From Herbaspirillum rhizosphaerae (GTDB lineage: Bacteria; Pseudomonadota; Gammaproteobacteria; Burkholderiales; Burkholderiaceae_D): DNA of 64,000 nucleotides. The notes beneath the pieces are model-generated. The model did not search any database. It saw only the letters and a list, made by a program, of their open reading frames with translations, and was not told where the DNA came from. The stretch lies in assembly GCF_001189965.1 (NCBI RefSeq), contig NZ_LFLU01000006.1:124001-188000 (forward strand). The letters run 5' to 3'. Below, one piece after another: positions 16,498 to 24,959 of the stretch (positions are counted from its first letter, which is position 1; every line of letters starts with the position of its first letter). Both the position numbers and the translations under genes were made by a program.

Positions 16498-17880
16498 TCA
16501 GGCGGGAACGCCGTTGCGATAGCCGGCGCCGGCATGCTGCTCCGGCAGGCGGGCGCCGCCGGAAAACAGCTTCTCGCGCAAGGTGCCGGGAGCATAGTCG
16601 TGCTTGTAGGAACCGCGCGTCTGCAACTCAGGGATGACCAGATCGACGAAGGCCTCAAAACTCTCCGGCGTCACGGTGCGGGTCAGGTTGAAACCGTCGA
16701 TGTCGGTCTCGCGTATCCACGCTTCCAGTTCGTCGGCCACTTGCTGCGGCGAACCGACGATGGTGGCGTAACGCCCGCCCAGCTCCAGTTGCTGCAACAG
16801 CTTGCGCTTGGTCCAGTTGAGTTCCGGATTGGTCACGGTCTTGACCAGCGATTCGATGGAGTTGGTCTTGACCTGGCGGATCGGCTCGTCCAGTTCGTAC
16901 TGCGAAAAATCGATGCCGGTGCCGCTGGAGAAATGCGCAAGGCCGGCTTCCGGGCTGGCGTAGCGTGCATATTCGGCATATTTTTCACGCGCTTCCTTTT
17001 CGGTCGGCGCGACGACTACGGTCAGGCCCATGAAGACCTTGACGTCGTCCGGCCGGCGGCCTTCGCGCACCGCGCCCTCGCGGATGCCGGTCACCAGCTT
17101 GCGCACGGCGTCCTTGCTCTGGCCGGAGACGAACACGCACTCCGCGTGCCGTGCGCCGAACGCCTGGCCGCGGCCGGACGAACCGGCCTGATACAGCACA
17201 GGCGTGCGCTGGCGCGACGGCTCGCTCAGGTGGATGCCCTCGACCTTGTAGTAGTCGCCGCTATGCCGGATCTTGTGCACCTTGTCCGGCTGCGCATAGA
17301 TACGGTTCTGGCGGTCGCGGATGACGGCATCGTCTTCCCAGCTGCCTTCCCATAACTTGTAGACGACTTCCATGAATTCGTCGGCGCGGTCGTAGCGCTG
17401 GTCGTGTTCCAGCTGTTCCGACAAGCCCATCGCGCGCGCCGCGCTGTCGAGATAGCCGGTGACGATGTTCCAGCCGACGCGCCCCTTGGTCAGGTGATCG
17501 AGCGTCGACATGCGGCGCGCAAACAGGAACGGCGCTTCGTAGGTCAGGTTGGCGGTGATGCCGAAACCGAGATGTTGCGTCACCAGCCCCATTGCCGAGA
17601 TCAGCAGCATGGGGTCGTTGACCGGCAGCTGGATCGACTCGCGCAGCGTGATGTCGACCGAGTTCTGGTACACGTCGTAGACTCCGACGATGTCCGCCAG
17701 GAACAGGCCGTCGAACTTGCCGCGCTCCAGCAGTTTTGCCAGCCCGGTCCAGTATTCGATGTCGGTGTAATCCTGCGAACGGTCGCGCGGATGCGTCCAC
17801 AGGCCGTGGTTGATGTGATTCACGCAATTCATGTTGAACGCGTTGAGGCGGATCTCCTTCTTGCCGGCGTCCGTACTCAT
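16498..17880 (-). CDS. LLM-class flavin-dependent monooxygenase (NtaA/SnaA/DszA family)
   Basis: 460 residues of the bacterial-luciferase superfamily, NtaA/SnaA/DszA branch: LNAFNMNCVNHINHGLWTHP at the N-terminus, KFDGLFLADIVGVYDVY, GRVGWNIVTGYLDSAARAMG and VLYQAGSSGRGQAFGARHAE are all family-typical. These enzymes use FMNH2 supplied by a separate reductase to oxidise sulfones, aminopolycarboxylates or similar substrates. Its start overlaps the AhpD-like gene by four bases (ATGA), showing translational coupling. With two SfnB homologues upstream, desulfurisation of an organosulfur compound is the likely role. No flavin reductase gene is seen in the cluster. Confidence 0.92.
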   Translation of the reverse strand: MSTDAGKKEIRLNAFNMNCVNHINHGLWTHPRDRSQDYTDIEYWTGLAKLLERGKFDGLFLADIVGVYDVYQNSVDITLRESIQLPVNDPMLLISAMGLVTQHLGFGITANLTYEAPFLFARRMSTLDHLTKGRVGWNIVTGYLDSAARAMGLSEQLEHDQRYDRADEFMEVVYKLWEGSWEDDAVIRDRQNRIYAQPDKVHKIRHSGDYYKVEGIHLSEPSRQRTPVLYQAGSSGRGQAFGARHAECVFVSGQSKDAVRKLVTGIREGAVREGRRPDDVKVFMGLTVVVAPTEKEAREKYAEYARYASPEAGLAHFSSGTGIDFSQYELDEPIRQVKTNSIESLVKTVTNPELNWTKRKLLQQLELGGRYATIVGSPQQVADELEAWIRETDIDGFNLTRTVTPESFEAFVDLVIPELQTRGSYKHDYAPGTLREKLFSGGARLPEQHAGAGYRNGVPA

Positions 17881-18422
17881 GCTGCGTCCGCCGTAGCGTA
17901 TTCAGGCTCAAGCTGCACGTCGAGCGCTTCGTTGAAGCGCGCGAAGAAAGCGCACAGCGCGGCGCGCAGCGTCAGCTCCACGATCTGCGATTCGGAGAAA
18001 TGTTCGCGCAATCGCTCCACCAGACTGTCGCCGACACGTTGGCGCGTAACTGCCAGCGCATAATCGCGCACCAGCTTTTCCACCGGGCCCAGACCCGGCA
18101 CGTCGGCATCGAGGATGCGCTCCACGGTCTCCGCCGACACATGCTGCGCCGCCAGCTTGGGCGCATGGTGCGAGACGCAGTAGCTGCATTCATTGGCCTT
18201 GGACGCCGTGACCAGCACGATCTCCAGATGCAGCTTGGAGATATTGCCTTCCGCCGCGAACTGCAGCAGCAAGCCGTAGATGTGTTCGATCGAGGCCGGC
18301 CGGTGCGCCAGCACGCCCAGCATGTTGCCGAAGGCGCCGTACTCGTTCTCGACTTTCTCGAAGATCGTACGTGCGTGGCCTTCCGGCAACTGATTCGATA
18401 ACAGGGTTGATACGCGTGCCAT
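17877..18422 (-). CDS. AhpD-like carboxymuconolactone decarboxylase family protein
   Basis: 181 residues of the CMD/AhpD fold, with the redox motif ECSYCVSHHAPK (Cys-x-x-Cys followed by His) at about residues 78-89. AhpD-like proteins with this motif act as thiol-dependent peroxidases or as adaptors for flavin enzymes. The gene is coupled to the downstream monooxygenase by an ATGA overlap and starts 10 bases after the permease gene, so it probably protects or assists that oxygenase. This role is inference from context. Confidence 0.88.
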   Translation of the reverse strand: MARVSTLLSNQLPEGHARTIFEKVENEYGAFGNMLGVLAHRPASIEHIYGLLLQFAAEGNISKLHLEIVLVTASKANECSYCVSHHAPKLAAQHVSAETVERILDADVPGLGPVEKLVRDYALAVTRQRVGDSLVERLREHFSESQIVELTLRAALCAFFARFNEALDVQLEPEYATADAA

Positions 18423-18432
18423 GGTGTTTCTC

Positions 18433-19335
18433 CTATTTTCTGTCGCGCGGATCGAGCACGTCGGCCAGTCCGTCGCCTAATAAATTCAATGCCAGCACCG
18501 TCACCACGATGGCGATGCCGGGAATCGTCGTGATGTACCAGTCGGTGCGGATCACCTCGCGGCCCGAGCCGACCATGTTGCCCCAGCTCACCGCATTGGG
18601 ATCGCCCAGGCCGAGGAAGGCCAGGCTGGATTCCGTGAGGATGGCAGTCGCCACCATCAGCGAGGTCGACACCAGGATCGGCGTCAGCGTATTGGGCAAG
18701 ATGTCGCGCAACATGATGCGCAGATCGGTCGCGCCGAGCGCGGCGCTGGCCTGCACCATTTCACTGTAGCGCAGCTTGAGCACCTCGGCGCGCACCAGCC
18801 GCGCCAGGCTCGGCCAGGCGGTCACGCCGATGGCCAATGCAATCGTCAGCAAGCTCGGCTGCACCACGGCGACGATCGCCAGCGCAAACAGGAAGGACGG
18901 GATGGTCTGGAAGAATTCCGTCACGCGCATCAGCACGGCGTCGGCAAGGCCGCCGTAATAGCCGGCCAGCAAACCGCCGCTCACGCCCAGCAGCAGCGCC
19001 AGCAAAGTCGAGACCACGGCGATCAGCAGCGACACGCGCGCGCCGTGGAAAATACCGCTCAACAAATCACGGCCCAGCATGTCGCTGCCCAGCAAATGCG
19101 TCGCATCGACGCCGGGATGCAGGAAAGGCTCTGCCACCATGTCCAGCGGATCGCCGGGAAACAGCCACGGCGAGGACGCCGCCATCAGCACGACCACCAG
19201 CAACAGCACGCCGCCGACCAGCGCCGACGGCGAACGCAACAGACGGCCGAACCAGCCGCGCGCGGTCGGCGCGGCGATCAGGCTGGCGGGCGCATCAGTT
19301 TTGCTCAGCGCCAAAGTGGAAACAAGTTCGCTCAT
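18433..19335 (-). CDS. ABC-transporter permease, DppC/OppC type
   Basis: 300 residues with about six membrane segments and an N-terminal cytoplasmic tail of about 30 residues, as in DppC. The periplasmic motif HLLGSDMLGRDLLSGIFHGAR (residues about 79-99) and the EAA loop ALGATDLRIMLRDILPN near residue 200 are typical of the inner-membrane permease that partners a DppB protein. Starts 13 bases after the DppB-type gene stop. Part of the sulfur-locus transporter. Confidence 0.93.
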   Translation of the reverse strand: MSELVSTLALSKTDAPASLIAAPTARGWFGRLLRSPSALVGGVLLLVVVLMAASSPWLFPGDPLDMVAEPFLHPGVDATHLLGSDMLGRDLLSGIFHGARVSLLIAVVSTLLALLLGVSGGLLAGYYGGLADAVLMRVTEFFQTIPSFLFALAIVAVVQPSLLTIALAIGVTAWPSLARLVRAEVLKLRYSEMVQASAALGATDLRIMLRDILPNTLTPILVSTSLMVATAILTESSLAFLGLGDPNAVSWGNMVGSGREVIRTDWYITTIPGIAIVVTVLALNLLGDGLADVLDPRDRK

Positions 19336-19348
19336 TGAGAAGCCGCTT

Positions 19349-20329
19349 TCAGGCGAGACGGATACGCGGATCGAGACGGGTATAGACGAAGTCCACCACC
19401 CAGTTCACCACGATCACGACGATGGAACTGCACAGCAAGATGCCGAGCAGCAGATTGAAATCGCGCTGGAACAGCGCTTCGAACGCCAGCCGCCCCAAGC
19501 CCGGCCAGGAGAACACGGTCTCCACCAGCACCGCGCCGCCGATGATGGAGCTGACCTGCACGCCCAGCATGGTGACCAGCGGCAGCAAAGCATTACGCAG
19601 CACATGCGCGAACAGCACGCGCGGCGGCCGCGCGCCCTTGGCGACGGCGGTGCGGACGAAATCCTGGCGCCGCACTTCGACCATGGTGGCGCGCATCAGG
19701 CGCGTGTAGACCGCCATGTAGAACAAACCCAGCGTCACCGCCGGCAACACCAGATGGCGCGCCACGTCGACGACGTGCGCCCAGCCGGTAAAGCCGGCTT
19801 CAATCGTGAACATGCCGCCCACCGGCAACCAGTCTAGCCACACCGAAAACACCACCACCAGCATCAGGCCGATCCAGAACAGCGGCGTGGCGAAGAACAG
19901 CAGCGCCAGCGTCGAGATCAGCACGTCGGCGATCTTGCCCGCGCGATAGGCGGCGATGGCTCCCAGCGTGGCGCCGGCCACGACCGCGAACACAATGCTT
20001 GCGCCCATCAGCAACAAGGTCGCCGGCACGCGTTCGGCTATCAGTTGCGCCACCGGCATGCCATGGCGAAAGGAATAGCCGAGATTGAAATGCGCGAGAT
20101 TGAGCAGGTACTTGCCGAACTGCACCAGCAGCGGCTGGTCCAGCCCGAACTGGGCGCGCAGCGCCGCCATGTATTCCGGCGTCGCCGCCCCGGCCTCCCC
20201 TGCCAGCACCTGGGCGGCGTCGCCCGGCGCCAGCCGCAGCAGGAAGAAATTGATGACGGCCACGCCGAGCGCCACGCTGACCAGTTGCAGCAGGCGGCGA
20301 ACGACGACGTTATTGATTTTCATCGCCAT
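19349..20329 (-). CDS. ABC-transporter permease, DppB/OppB type
   Basis: 326 residues from the ATG at 20329; another ATG at 20323 has a better-spaced ribosome site (GAGGATGGCG). A longer frame back to 20686 would run into the binding-protein gene and is rejected. The protein begins with the DppB hallmark VVVRRLLQLVSVALGVAVIN, then FFLLRLAPGD, and has the EAA loop VRTAVAKGARPPRVLFAHVLRNALLP. About six membrane helices. Partner of the DppC-type permease. Confidence 0.93.
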   Translation of the reverse strand: MAMKINNVVVRRLLQLVSVALGVAVINFFLLRLAPGDAAQVLAGEAGAATPEYMAALRAQFGLDQPLLVQFGKYLLNLAHFNLGYSFRHGMPVAQLIAERVPATLLLMGASIVFAVVAGATLGAIAAYRAGKIADVLISTLALLFFATPLFWIGLMLVVVFSVWLDWLPVGGMFTIEAGFTGWAHVVDVARHLVLPAVTLGLFYMAVYTRLMRATMVEVRRQDFVRTAVAKGARPPRVLFAHVLRNALLPLVTMLGVQVSSIIGGAVLVETVFSWPGLGRLAFEALFQRDFNLLLGILLCSSIVVIVVNWVVDFVYTRLDPRIRLA

Positions 20330-20331
20330 CC

Positions 20332-21966
20332 TCAGGGAGCCGCTTTGGCGACTTTGGCCGTGTTGTCGAACCAGGCGTTCTTGAGCGAGCTGTAGATCTG
20401 GTCGACGCCAGTGACGGTGTCTTTCAGGTTGGCGGCCTGTACGGTGAAGAAATGCAACTCCAGCAGCGGGATCGACGGCAGGTCGGTCTGCACGCGTTGC
20501 TGCAGTTTCTTGAACAGCGCGACGCGTTCGCTCTGGCTGGCCGAGGACTGGGCTTGCTCGATCAGCTTGTCGGCCTCGGCGCTGCGGTAGCCCGAGCCGT
20601 TGCTCCACGGGATGTTCTTGCCGACCGAATCGCTCCAGTAAGCGCGCGTAACGCCCACCAGCGGATCGGCGAAACCGGCGAACCACACCACCGACAAGTC
20701 ATAGTCGCGATCGCCGTAGACGCGCTTGGTGTAAGTCGGCGTGTCCTGTGCGCGCACATTGACGTCGATGCCGATACGTTTCAATGCTTGCTTGATGTAT
20801 TCGCCGCTGCGCTTGTAGTCGTCGCCGTAAGGCAGGTAATCGAGATTGATGCGCAGGCGGGTGCCGTCGGCGCCGCGCTTCAGGCCGGCTTCATCAAGCA
20901 GCGCTTCCGCCTTCTTCGGATCGTAGCCGTACTTCGGCACGTCGTCGGTGTGGAACTGCTTGAGCGTCGACACCACCGGGCTGACCGCCGGTTTGCCGAA
21001 ACCATACCAGACCACCTTGTTGAAGGCGTTCAGGTCGATCGCATAGGCCAGCGCCTGGCGCACGCGCACGTCCTTGAAATAAGGTCGGTCGACGTTGACG
21101 TCAAGGAACAGCCATGGCGAAATCCAGTCGTATCCGCGCGTTTCCAGTTTGAGGCCGGGCAGTTTGGCGAGGCGCTCGGCATCCTTCAGCGGCACCGGCG
21201 AGAACGGCGCATATTGCGCTTCGCCCTTTTCCAGCGCAGCGGCGCGCGCGCCGGCGTCAGGCACGACCTTGAAGATGATCTTGTCGAGGTAAGGCTTGCT
21301 AACGCCTTTGCTCCCGACGTTACTCTTATCCCAATAATTCGGATTGCGTTCCAGCGTGATGTAGTTGCCCTTGCTCCATTCCTTGAACACGAACGGGCCG
21401 GTGCCGACCGGCTTGTTGTTGTACGGATTGTTGAGGATGTCGGTGCCTTCGTACAAATGCTTGGGCAGCACTTGCGCGCCGTTGCTGTTGAGCGAGCTCA
21501 GGACAGCCAGCGACGGTTCGCTGAAACGGATGATGACGGTGTAGTCGTCCGGCGTGTCGACGCCGGTGACGGTGCCGAAGATGATCTGGTTACGCGGGTG
21601 GATTTTCTTCCAGACGTTTTCCAGCGTCCATTTGACGTCGGCCGAAGTGAACGGCTTGCCGTCATGCCACTTCACGCCATGGCGCAGGTGGAAGGTCAGC
21701 GTCTTGCTGTCCTTAGAGACGTCCCAGCTCTCCGCCAGCGCCGGACGCAGCTTGAAATCGTTGTCGTATTCCACCAGGCCGTCGAACACGTTGGCGCTGA
21801 AGAAACCGGTCGGCGCCGCCGTGTTCAACGCGGACGTCAGGATCACCGGCTCGGGCTGGATGATCGCGGTCAGCGTGCCGCCGCGGGTCTGCGCGAACGC
21901 ATTAAAGGCCAGCGTGAGAGCAGTGGCAGCGGTGGCTGCCAGCAGCTTGAATACAGTCTTGTTCAT
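20332..21966 (-). CDS. Peptide/nickel-type ABC substrate-binding protein (SBP_bac_5), copy 1
   Basis: 544 residues with a signal peptide ending AFNAFA-QT and the SBP_bac_5 fold: HGVKWHDGKPFTSADVKWTL, PVGTGPFVFKEWSKGNYITL, RPYFKDVRVRQALAYAID, and a C-terminal LPSIPLLELHFFTVQAANL. It delivers substrate to the permeases that follow after two bases. It is a close paralogue of the next gene upstream (same length, long identical stretches), so the locus has two binding proteins for one membrane complex and probably covers two related sulfur-containing ligands. This last point is inference. Confidence 0.94.
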   Translation of the reverse strand: MNKTVFKLLAATAATALTLAFNAFAQTRGGTLTAIIQPEPVILTSALNTAAPTGFFSANVFDGLVEYDNDFKLRPALAESWDVSKDSKTLTFHLRHGVKWHDGKPFTSADVKWTLENVWKKIHPRNQIIFGTVTGVDTPDDYTVIIRFSEPSLAVLSSLNSNGAQVLPKHLYEGTDILNNPYNNKPVGTGPFVFKEWSKGNYITLERNPNYWDKSNVGSKGVSKPYLDKIIFKVVPDAGARAAALEKGEAQYAPFSPVPLKDAERLAKLPGLKLETRGYDWISPWLFLDVNVDRPYFKDVRVRQALAYAIDLNAFNKVVWYGFGKPAVSPVVSTLKQFHTDDVPKYGYDPKKAEALLDEAGLKRGADGTRLRINLDYLPYGDDYKRSGEYIKQALKRIGIDVNVRAQDTPTYTKRVYGDRDYDLSVVWFAGFADPLVGVTRAYWSDSVGKNIPWSNGSGYRSAEADKLIEQAQSSASQSERVALFKKLQQRVQTDLPSIPLLELHFFTVQAANLKDTVTGVDQIYSSLKNAWFDNTAKVAKAAP

Positions 21967-21988
21967 GTTGTGTTTTCCCTCGGTATTT

Positions 21989-23623
21989 TTATTGCCCGGC
22001 TTTCGCCAGGTTCGCGTTGGCCGGTTCCAGCCACGCGTTTTTCAGCGAGCCCTGCGACTGGTCGCCGTCTTGCGTGATGCCCTTGAGGCGCGGCGAATGC
22101 ACCGTGAAGAAATGCAATTCGATCAGCGGCAAGGTCGGCAGCTCGGTCTGGGTGATCTGCTGGAATTTCTTGAACAACGCGATGCGTTCGGCCTGCGTGG
22201 CGGCGCCCTGCGACTGCTCGATCACGCGATCGACTTCCGGATTGCTGTAGCCGGAGCTGTTGGTCCAGGGAATGTTCTTGCCGATCCAGCCCGACCAGTA
22301 CATGCGCGTGAGGCCGATCTGCGGATCGGGGAAGGAAGCGTTCCAGGTAATCGCGGTATCGAAGTCGCGGTCGCCGTAGACGCGCTTGGTGAAGGCCGCC
22401 GTGTCCTGGCTGCGGATGTTGACTTCGATGCCGACGCGCTTGAGCGATTGCTTGAGGTATTCGGCGGTGCGGCGGTAGTCGTCGCCGTACGGCAGATAGT
22501 CGTTGCTGATGGTGAAGCGCACGCCGTCGGCGCCGCGCGGGAAGCCGGCTTCATCCAGCAGCGCTTCCGCCTTCTTGGTGTCGTAGGGATAACGCGGCAC
22601 GGTGTTGTCGAAGAACTGCGACAAGGTCGTCGGCACGATGCTGACCGACGGCTTGCCGTAGCCGTACCAGACCACCTTGTTCAGGCCTTCCAGGTTGGCC
22701 GCGTGGGCGATGGCGCGGCGCACGCGCACGTCTTTCAGGTACTTGTTGTTGAGGTTGTAGTCGAGGTAAAGCACGGGCGACGACCACTGATAACCGCTGG
22801 TTTCGACCTTGACCTTGCCGGACTCGGCCAAGCGTTGCGCTTCTTTCGGCGGCACCGGGCTGAACACGGCGTACTGGGCGTCGCCGTTCTCCAGCGTGGC
22901 GGCGCGCGCGCCGGCGTCAGGCACGACTTTGAAGATGATCTTGTCGAGATAAGGTTTCCCCTTCTCCCAGTAATTCGGATTGCGTTCCAGCGTGATGTAG
23001 TTGCCGCGGCTCCACTCCTTGAATACGAACGGGCCGGTGCCGACGGGCTTGTTGTTGTTCGGATTGTTGAGGACGTCGGTGCCTTCATACAAATGCTTAG
23101 GCAATACGGGCGCGCCCCAGGAGTTAAGCGTCGACAGCAGGGCCAGCGACGGCTTGGTAAAACGGAAGATGGCGGTATTCGCGTCCGGCGTGTCGACCTG
23201 AGTCAGGTTGACCAGGATGGCCTTGTTGCGCGGGTGAACGGTCTTCCAGACGTTTTCCACCGACCATTTGACGTCGGCCGAGCTGAACGGTTTGCCGTCG
23301 TGCCATTTGACGCCCTTGCGCAAATGGAAAGTGATGGCGAGACCGTCCTTCGACACTTCCCAGCGTTCGGCCAGCTGGCCGTGCGGCTTGAGATCGTTGT
23401 CGTAGGACAGCAGGCCGTCGTAGACGTTGGTGGCGATCAGCGAGGTCGGCTGCGCGGTGTTGACGGCGCCGGTCAGCGTGACCGGTTCGGGCTGGACGAT
23501 GGCGACCAGCGTGCCGCCTGCTTTGGGAAGCTGCGCTTGCGACTGCGTCTGCGCTGCGGCGATAAACGGCAAGGATGCAAGCAATAAACCGGAAAGCAAA
23601 GAAAGCGTGAAGCGATTGTGCAT
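21989..23623 (-). CDS. Peptide/nickel-type ABC substrate-binding protein (SBP_bac_5), copy 2
   Basis: 544 residues from the ATG at 23623 (MHNRFTLSLLSGLLLASLPF, a signal peptide cut near IAAA-QT); a longer frame from 23701 would add a non-secretory leader. It shares with copy 1 the blocks LRKGVKWHDGKPFSSADVKW, KPVGTGPFVFKEW, LDKIIFKVVPDAGARAA and LPLIELHFFTVHS. Tandem arrangement, equal length and obvious identity indicate local duplication. Its ligand is unknown. The spacing to copy 1 is 22 bases, consistent with one transcript. Confidence 0.94.
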   Translation of the reverse strand: MHNRFTLSLLSGLLLASLPFIAAAQTQSQAQLPKAGGTLVAIVQPEPVTLTGAVNTAQPTSLIATNVYDGLLSYDNDLKPHGQLAERWEVSKDGLAITFHLRKGVKWHDGKPFSSADVKWSVENVWKTVHPRNKAILVNLTQVDTPDANTAIFRFTKPSLALLSTLNSWGAPVLPKHLYEGTDVLNNPNNNKPVGTGPFVFKEWSRGNYITLERNPNYWEKGKPYLDKIIFKVVPDAGARAATLENGDAQYAVFSPVPPKEAQRLAESGKVKVETSGYQWSSPVLYLDYNLNNKYLKDVRVRRAIAHAANLEGLNKVVWYGYGKPSVSIVPTTLSQFFDNTVPRYPYDTKKAEALLDEAGFPRGADGVRFTISNDYLPYGDDYRRTAEYLKQSLKRVGIEVNIRSQDTAAFTKRVYGDRDFDTAITWNASFPDPQIGLTRMYWSGWIGKNIPWTNSSGYSNPEVDRVIEQSQGAATQAERIALFKKFQQITQTELPTLPLIELHFFTVHSPRLKGITQDGDQSQGSLKNAWLEPANANLAKAGQ

Positions 23624-23687
23624 GGTGTCTTTTCTTGTTGTGCGGACGCTAAGTCGGATAGTCAGATAGTCGGGCGTGGACGAACAC

Positions 23688-24929
23688 TCAGATCGCGCCA
23701 TGGCGCGGCGGCTTCTTGTCGTTGAGGTAGTAGTTGCCGATGGCGTGATATTTCCAGCGCACCGGATCGTGCAGCGTGTGCGTGCGGGCGTTGCGCCAGT
23801 GGCGGTCGAGATTGTTTTCGGCCAGCGTGGATTGCGTTCCTGCCAGCTCGAACAGCTTGCTGCCTGCGGCCAATGCCACGTTGTTGGTCAACACGCGCGA
23901 CTCGGCGACCGCGATCGACGCTGCGGCGACGGTGTCCGCGGTGGGATCGGCGGCGGCCAGGTCGACCTTCAGTCCGGCGCGATCGACCAGGGCTTCCGCA
24001 GCATGCAGTTGCACGGTCAGATCGCCGACTTCGCGTATCGTCAGCGGATCGTCGCCGGCGCGCTCGACGCCGCTGTCGATCCAGGGGCGCGAGCGCGTGG
24101 ACACGAAGCGGATCAGGTCGGCATACGCTGCGCGCGCAATACCCAGATCGATGGCGGCATGCAGCAGTTGCGCAAGCGGCCCCACGGTCGTCGGGCGATC
24201 GAATGAGGCCTGGAAGCCCAGCACCGCATCGGCAGGCACGCGCACGTTGTCGAAGATCGCCGAACCGCTGCCGGTGGTGCGCTGGCCGAATCCCGACCAG
24301 TCGTCGACGATGCTGAGTCCTGCCGCGTCGCGCGGCACCAGCGCCAGCTGCTGCACGCCGTCGTCGCCGATGGCCGAGGTCGGCACCCAGTCGGCATACA
24401 GCGCGCCGGTGGCGTAGAACTTGCGGCCGTTGATGCGATAGTCGTCGCCGTCCTTGGTCAAACGCGTTTTGCGCTCGGCGGAATTCTTGGTGCCGATCTC
24501 GGCCAGCGCATTGCCGAAGCGGTCACCCTGCAACACGCGCTCGAAGTAGAAGCGTTTTTGCGCCTCGCTGCCGTTGACGCGGATGATCTCCACCGCATAA
24601 AAGTGGTTCTGCGGAATCTGGCCGAGCGAGCCGTCGGCCTCGGCGATGATGGCCGTGACTTGCGCCAGAGTGACGTTGGAAACGCCGGCGCCGCCGTATT
24701 CCTTCGGCACGGTGATGCCCCACAGGCCGGAACGGACATAACGTTCCAGCTCCGCCCACGGCAGGCGGCGTTCGCGATCGCGTTCGGAGGCTTCGCGCGC
24801 CAGTTCGGCAGCCAGTTTGTGCGCGACTTCGATGGCTTCGGCGTCGCTGCGGATCCTGGCGACGATGCGCGGCTCGGCGGAACGTGTTGGCGCATCCGGA
24901 GAGGCGACGGCAATGGCGGAGTGACTCAT
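23688..24929 (-). CDS. sfnB: SfnB family acyl-CoA dehydrogenase-like sulfur-acquisition oxidoreductase, copy 1
   Basis: 413 residues of the acyl-CoA dehydrogenase fold: helical N-terminal domain, middle beta domain (GRKFYATGALYADWVPTSA, DDWSGFGQRTTGSGS) and C-terminal helices with GTQSTLAENNLDRHWRNART. These features and the ending HTLHDPVRWKYHAIGNYYLN match the SfnB/DszC-like group, which are FMN- or FAD-dependent monooxygenases used to scavenge sulfur from sulfones and related compounds, not fatty-acid enzymes. It follows the second SfnB gene by 30 bases. A separate flavin reductase would be needed. Confidence 0.9.
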   Translation of the reverse strand: MSHSAIAVASPDAPTRSAEPRIVARIRSDAEAIEVAHKLAAELAREASERDRERRLPWAELERYVRSGLWGITVPKEYGGAGVSNVTLAQVTAIIAEADGSLGQIPQNHFYAVEIIRVNGSEAQKRFYFERVLQGDRFGNALAEIGTKNSAERKTRLTKDGDDYRINGRKFYATGALYADWVPTSAIGDDGVQQLALVPRDAAGLSIVDDWSGFGQRTTGSGSAIFDNVRVPADAVLGFQASFDRPTTVGPLAQLLHAAIDLGIARAAYADLIRFVSTRSRPWIDSGVERAGDDPLTIREVGDLTVQLHAAEALVDRAGLKVDLAAADPTADTVAAASIAVAESRVLTNNVALAAGSKLFELAGTQSTLAENNLDRHWRNARTHTLHDPVRWKYHAIGNYYLNDKKPPRHGAI

Positions 24930-24959
24930 GATTGTGCTTTCGATGAAATGGCCGGCCGC

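Noticed and set aside
20330..20686. N-terminal extension of the DppB-type permease to 445 residues
   Set aside because: The extension lies within the coding region of the preceding binding-protein gene, and the usual DppB start is at 20323-20329.
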